Positions 40,083 to 42,233 of a stretch of DNA of 42,233 bases are shown in pieces. Position 1 is the first letter of the stretch. Each line of letters begins with the position of its first letter. The notes under the pieces were generated by a model. That model did no database searches and was not told the DNA's origin. It saw nothing but the letters and a program-made list of their open reading frames with translations. Both the position numbers and the translations under genes were made by a program. The stretch covers positions 1-42,233 of the IMG/VR virus record IMGVR_UViG_3300043543_000122. The stretch is one strand, 5' to 3'. The DNA comes from a virus.

Positions 40083-40418
40083 TTAAGCGCGCTTGTATTT
40101 CGCGACGAAATACTCATAGTCTTCGTCTTTCGGCTGAAACTTGCCTTTGTCGCCCGGGTTTGACACCCGGTAGGCTAATTTGCAGATCAGGATTGTCGCC
40201 CTATCTGTAAGTTGCGTAGTGGCACGGCTGACCTCGATCGGAATACCGGAAATCCGCTCGATGTGCTGAGCGGTCTCTGGATAACCGACATAGCTTTGCA
40301 GGTCGCCGCGCCGATAAGCGTCGGCGACTAACCGCGCGAATTCGTCGCGGCTGATCCGCTTGAGGACATACGTTCCCTCGGCTGGCATCATTGCGGAATT
40401 CAATAGAAATGTGGCCAT
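40083..40418 (-). CDS. DUF1874 / AcrIII-1 (viral ring nuclease)-like protein, His replaced by Tyr
   Basis: This is a 111-aa protein with AAGGAGG before ATG 40418. The opening FLLNSAMMPAEGTYVLKRIS and the middle VGYPETAQHIERISGIPIEV, SRATTQL, DRATILICKL follow the DUF1874 (STIV B116) pattern. Known AcrIII-1 members cleave cyclic tetra-adenylate and switch off type III CRISPR immunity using a His in the IGHxxT motif. Here that position is Tyr46 (VGYPET). The usual EGK region is also replaced (NPGDKGKF). It may be a divergent enzyme, a cA4-binding sponge, or have another role. Confidence 0.7.
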   Translation of the reverse strand: MATFLLNSAMMPAEGTYVLKRISRDEFARLVADAYRRGDLQSYVGYPETAQHIERISGIPIEVSRATTQLTDRATILICKLAYRVSNPGDKGKFQPKDEDYEYFVAKYKRA

Positions 40419-40469
40419 TTGTTGCCTCCTTTGTTTCGCCGGCGACGCTGAATACGCCGCCGGCAGCGA

Positions 40470-41138
40470 TTACACTTCTTCTTCGGCAATCTTGCCGAGA
40501 ACTTCCCTCATCACGTCAACGTTGCCAGATCGCCACGCCTCGCGCGCCTGAACGCGCAGGGGCGAATCTTCGGGCAACTGTTTCGCGGCATCCGCTAGCT
40601 TTTGGCGGATCTCTTGCGCTTCGTCTGTTAGCGCGGGCGCAAGTTGTGGCCCGGCCACTCGCTCAGCGCCAGGAATGGTGTCTACCTCAGACTCGTCCAG
40701 CCATCCGAGACCGGCAAGGCTGAGCGTGAGACGACGCTTGGCCTTGGTCATGGCCTTCATTTCGGCGTTTGCGAGTGCATCGCCGCTCAGGCCAGCTACC
40801 GAGACCACGCCGATCTCCACATCCTCACGCCCGTCCCTGTCGCGGCCCCTAACGGTTACGATGACAAGATCGCCTCGCCACTCGATCTTCGCATCCACGA
40901 TGCCGATACCGTGGAGCGAGCGTAGCTGGTCAGCCGCCGCGCGCGTTGCGTATAGGGTTAGCTTACCGTTGAGCCGCAGATACTCGAACGGTCGCGTCAA
41001 CGGATTAAGGTTAAGAGATTCGCATACGGCCCGGTAGTATTCGAGCCGCTGCGCATCGCTTAGCTGAGCGAGGTCGCCGGAGACAAGCACACGCTCTAGG
41101 ACACTAGCGGTTACAGGGGTAGGGGATAGATCACTCAT
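40470..41138 (-). CDS. RecT/Red-beta-like single-strand annealing protein
   Basis: This is a 222-aa protein with GGAG before ATG 41138. YYRAVCESLNLNPLTRPFEY then LNGKLTLYATRAAADQLRSL, and later NAEMKAMTKAKRRLTLSLAG then LGWLDESEVDTI, follow the RecT/Red-beta layout (LNP motif, central sheet, K/R-rich helix, glycine and acidic ending). Such proteins coat and anneal single strands for phage recombination. No exonuclease partner is seen. Family membership is by pattern. Confidence 0.65.
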   Translation of the reverse strand: MSDLSPTPVTASVLERVLVSGDLAQLSDAQRLEYYRAVCESLNLNPLTRPFEYLRLNGKLTLYATRAAADQLRSLHGIGIVDAKIEWRGDLVIVTVRGRDRDGREDVEIGVVSVAGLSGDALANAEMKAMTKAKRRLTLSLAGLGWLDESEVDTIPGAERVAGPQLAPALTDEAQEIRQKLADAAKQLPEDSPLRVQAREAWRSGNVDVMREVLGKIAEEEV

Positions 41139-41140
41139 GG

Positions 41141-41518
41141 TTAAATCTCCAATACACCAGCGGCATAAGCCACTGCCTCTTCGAGCGTTTGCAGCCGCAG
41201 GAAGTATCCGTCCGGGTTGGTCACTTCGTAACTGCACAGCGACCAGCGGCCGAGCTCATCCTTTTGCACACGGATTTTTATGCTTCCCGCTCTGGGGAAG
41301 GGGCTCGTTACGCGCACGTAGGCGTGCTCGTCGAGCACGTCCACGTAGGCTTGCTCGGCGAGCGGGAGGGGAAGCAATTCGCGAATCAAACGTTCGTCTG
41401 TGGCGCGCATCCGGGCGCGTGCCTCTTCCTCGGCGGCTATCCGCGCGCGCTCCTCGGCGATGCGCTGCGCGCGGATAGCAAGACCGCGCTCGATCAGGTC
41501 GTTCAAGGTTTCGTTCAT
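41141..41518 (-). CDS. Coiled-coil hypothetical protein
   Basis: This 125-aa protein starts at ATG 41518 (AAGGAGC upstream). The first 50 residues are a charged helix (AIRAQRIAEERARIAAEEEA) and the rest alpha/beta (IKIRVQKDELGRWSLCSYEV). Second gene of the minus-strand early operon, directly before the annealase, so possibly an accessory recombination protein. No family recognised. Confidence 0.65.
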   Translation of the reverse strand: MNETLNDLIERGLAIRAQRIAEERARIAAEEEARARMRATDERLIRELLPLPLAEQAYVDVLDEHAYVRVTSPFPRAGSIKIRVQKDELGRWSLCSYEVTNPDGYFLRLQTLEEAVAYAAGVLEI

Positions 41519-41602
41519 TAGTTCGCTCCTTTCATCCACGGCGCTCCATCAAGCGCCGGTTCGGCGTAGCCGGCAGCCGCGCCGTGTTCATCGCGTGTGT
41601 CG

Positions 41603-41624
41603 GGCCCGGTGCTTGCACTGGGCC
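41603..41624 (-). other. Intergenic hairpin
   Basis: Ten-base arms (GGCCCGGTGC and GCACTGGGCC region) with one mismatch and a 2-base loop lie in the 114-base gap between two operon genes. There is no T-run on the minus strand. It may stabilise or partially terminate the first transcript. The rest of the gap holds only a 19-codon frame without support. Confidence 0.4.
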
Positions 41625-41632
41625 TGACTTTG

Positions 41633-41866
41633 CTACTGAGAGACCAGGGCTCTCAAAATCTTGGCCGCCTGCTTGGGTTTGAATGCCCGCACTATTCGTG
41701 CGGCAAGAACGAAATCACCAGCCTCGACGCATTCTCGTGCGATTTTGGCCCAATCGTCCATATAGCGGTTAACGATAATGTGGTATGCGTCAAAATTTGT
41801 GGTATTTTGCTCGAGATCGAACACGAGCCGTTCGATCTCTTTCGGATTATAGGTCAACTCGTTCAT
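41633..41866 (-). CDS. First gene of the minus-strand operon, hypothetical
   Basis: This is a 77-aa helical protein (KEIERLVFDLEQNTTNFDAY, then DDWAKIARECVEAGDFVLAA, then PKQAAKILRAL) with AAGGAG before ATG 41866. Directly behind the strongest minus-strand promoter, so an immediate-early product; such genes often encode host-takeover proteins. Function unknown. Confidence 0.7.
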   Translation of the reverse strand: MNELTYNPKEIERLVFDLEQNTTNFDAYHIIVNRYMDDWAKIARECVEAGDFVLAARIVRAFKPKQAAKILRALVSQ

Positions 41867-41897
41867 CTTATTTCTCCTTTTCGCTCTGGTATATGAT

Positions 41898-41925
41898 ATT
41901 ATATGTGCTAAAACTGTCTTGTAAA
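41898..41925 (-). promoter_or_regulatory. Main minus-strand early promoter
   Basis: TTTACA (41925-41920), a 16-base spacer and TATAAT (41903-41898) on the minus strand, about 32 bases before ATG 41866. Same spacer and same upstream box distance as the 3535 promoter. Confidence 0.8.
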
Positions 41926-41938
41926 GGGGCGCGCCAAA

Positions 41939-41957
41939 ACTCTTATCAAACTCTAAG
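41939..41957 (-). promoter_or_regulatory. Direct-repeat activator box 2
   Basis: On the minus strand CTTAGAGTTTGATAAGAGT matches box 1 (3503-3521) at 16 of 19 bases. Half-sites TTAGAGT and TAAGAGT are 11 bp apart, and the box ends 13 bases before -35, exactly as at 3521/3535. Confidence 0.65.
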
Positions 41958-41991
41958 GTAGATAAACGAACCAGAAGCGCGTATGATGATA

Positions 41992-41997
41992 TACAAT
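41992..41997 (+). promoter_or_regulatory. -10 box TACAAT for the plus-strand early operon (leaderless)
   Basis: TACAAT is 6 bases before ATG 42004. No ribosome-binding site is present. With the minus promoter at 41898-41925 it forms a divergent control region of about 70 bp. Confidence 0.6.
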
Positions 41998-42003
41998 ATA
42001 GAT

Positions 42004-42207
42004 ATGAGAAATTGGGAACAGGAAAAGATAGTCAAAAAGCACTTGGTAGGGTGCTACGTCGAACCTGAGGTCAAAAATCGCATCAAGTCGCTCGCGCGAG
42101 CGCGGCGCATCAGCATCAGCGCTCTCACGCGAGAGTTGATCGAGCTCGCCTTGCTGCAAGCCGAGCAGCAGACCGAAGCTCAACATGATCTCAGCGCGTG
42201 CCCTTGA
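42004..42207 (+). CDS. Ribbon-helix-helix regulator of the early operon
   Basis: This is a 67-aa protein. The order strand KHLVGCYVEPEVKNRIKSLA then RARRISISALTRELIELALL is the Arc/CopG fold, followed by a Gln-rich tail. ATG 42004 is preferred to 41983 because TACAAT would then give a leaderless transcript. It is the first gene of the replication operon and lies in the divergent control region, so a role as early repressor or switch is likely. The gene crosses the circular junction; its end is repeated at 3-101. Confidence 0.8.
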   Translation: MRNWEQEKIVKKHLVGCYVEPEVKNRIKSLARARRISISALTRELIELALLQAEQQTEAQHDLSACP

Positions 42208-42233
42208 GCGGGCGTTCCGCGCGGAACGCCCAC
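42107..42233. repeat. Terminal direct repeat, right copy
   Basis: Identical to 1-127. See the left copy for interpretation. Confidence 0.95.
42185..42233 (+). CDS. 5' fragment of the 79-444 gene
   Basis: Same sequence as 79-127, cut by the window end. It is not a separate gene. Confidence 0.85.
   Translation, partial: MISARALERAFRAERP

Noticed and set aside
41525-41632. 19-codon frame in the gap between minus-strand genes
   Set aside because: It is too short and has no ribosome-binding site; the hairpin is the only structure of note.
1-42233. Integrase, attachment site, lysogeny module or tRNA genes
   Set aside because: No tyrosine or serine recombinase motifs, no cI/Cro-like pair and no tRNA-like cloverleaf were noticed. 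RHH regulators alone do not show lysogeny.

Overview
The window is the essentially complete genome of a tailed (siphovirus-like) bacteriophage. Its first 127 bases are repeated exactly as its last 127 (1-127 = 42107-42233), so it closes into a circle of 42,106 unique bases. A full HK97-type set is present: terminase, portal, maturation protease, capsid, connectors, tail tube, G/GT chaperones, tape measure and fibres. I see no integrase, excisionase, DNA polymerase, tRNA gene or CRISPR array, which suggests a lytic phage that relies on the host replisome. The host is unknown. Several genes are leaderless (a TANNAT -10 box 6-7 nt before the start codon) and one lysis-locus protein carries a death-like effector-associated domain. 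Both fit hosts such as Chloroflexota, Deinococcota or Actinomycetota, but this is inference.

Layout. (1) 41.99 kb across the junction to 3.4 kb, + strand: early/replication operon with an RHH regulator, two unknown genes, a lambda-O-like initiator carrying five palindromic iterons, DnaB helicase and a small zinc-ribbon protein. (2) 3.4-8.0 kb: accessory block with a strong promoter, an unknown 320-aa protein, a 40-aa proline-rich peptide, a metallophosphoesterase, a ParB-methyltransferase fusion and, on the minus strand, a radical SAM enzyme of the spore-photoproduct-lyase type. (3) 8.0-10.4 kb: lysis module of holin, membrane/coiled-coil/death-like-domain protein and a two-domain endolysin. 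(4) 10.4-13.4 kb: surface or decoration proteins, one of them a repeat protein. (5) 13.4-31.9 kb: head, neck and tail morphogenesis. (6) 41.9 down to 31.95 kb, minus strand: second early operon with a RecT-like annealase, a divergent DUF1874/AcrIII-1-like protein, a MoxR-type AAA ATPase and VWA pair, an RHH regulator, a lipoprotein and polytopic membrane protein, many small unknown or membrane proteins, and a RusA-type resolvase at the end.

How it fits together. Two divergent early operons leave the 41.9-42.0 kb region. The minus-strand promoter there and the 3.5 kb promoter share a 19-bp direct-repeat box at identical spacing, suggesting one phage activator. The lysis and capsid modules are each preceded by a -10-like box and an intrinsic terminator about 60 nt later, which looks like terminator/antiterminator control of late genes. 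Tail assembly uses a -1 frameshift on the heptamer T TTT TTA. The most novel candidates are the death-like-domain protein between holin and endolysin, the AcrIII-1-like protein lacking the usual catalytic histidine, and the adjacent MoxR-VWA pair.
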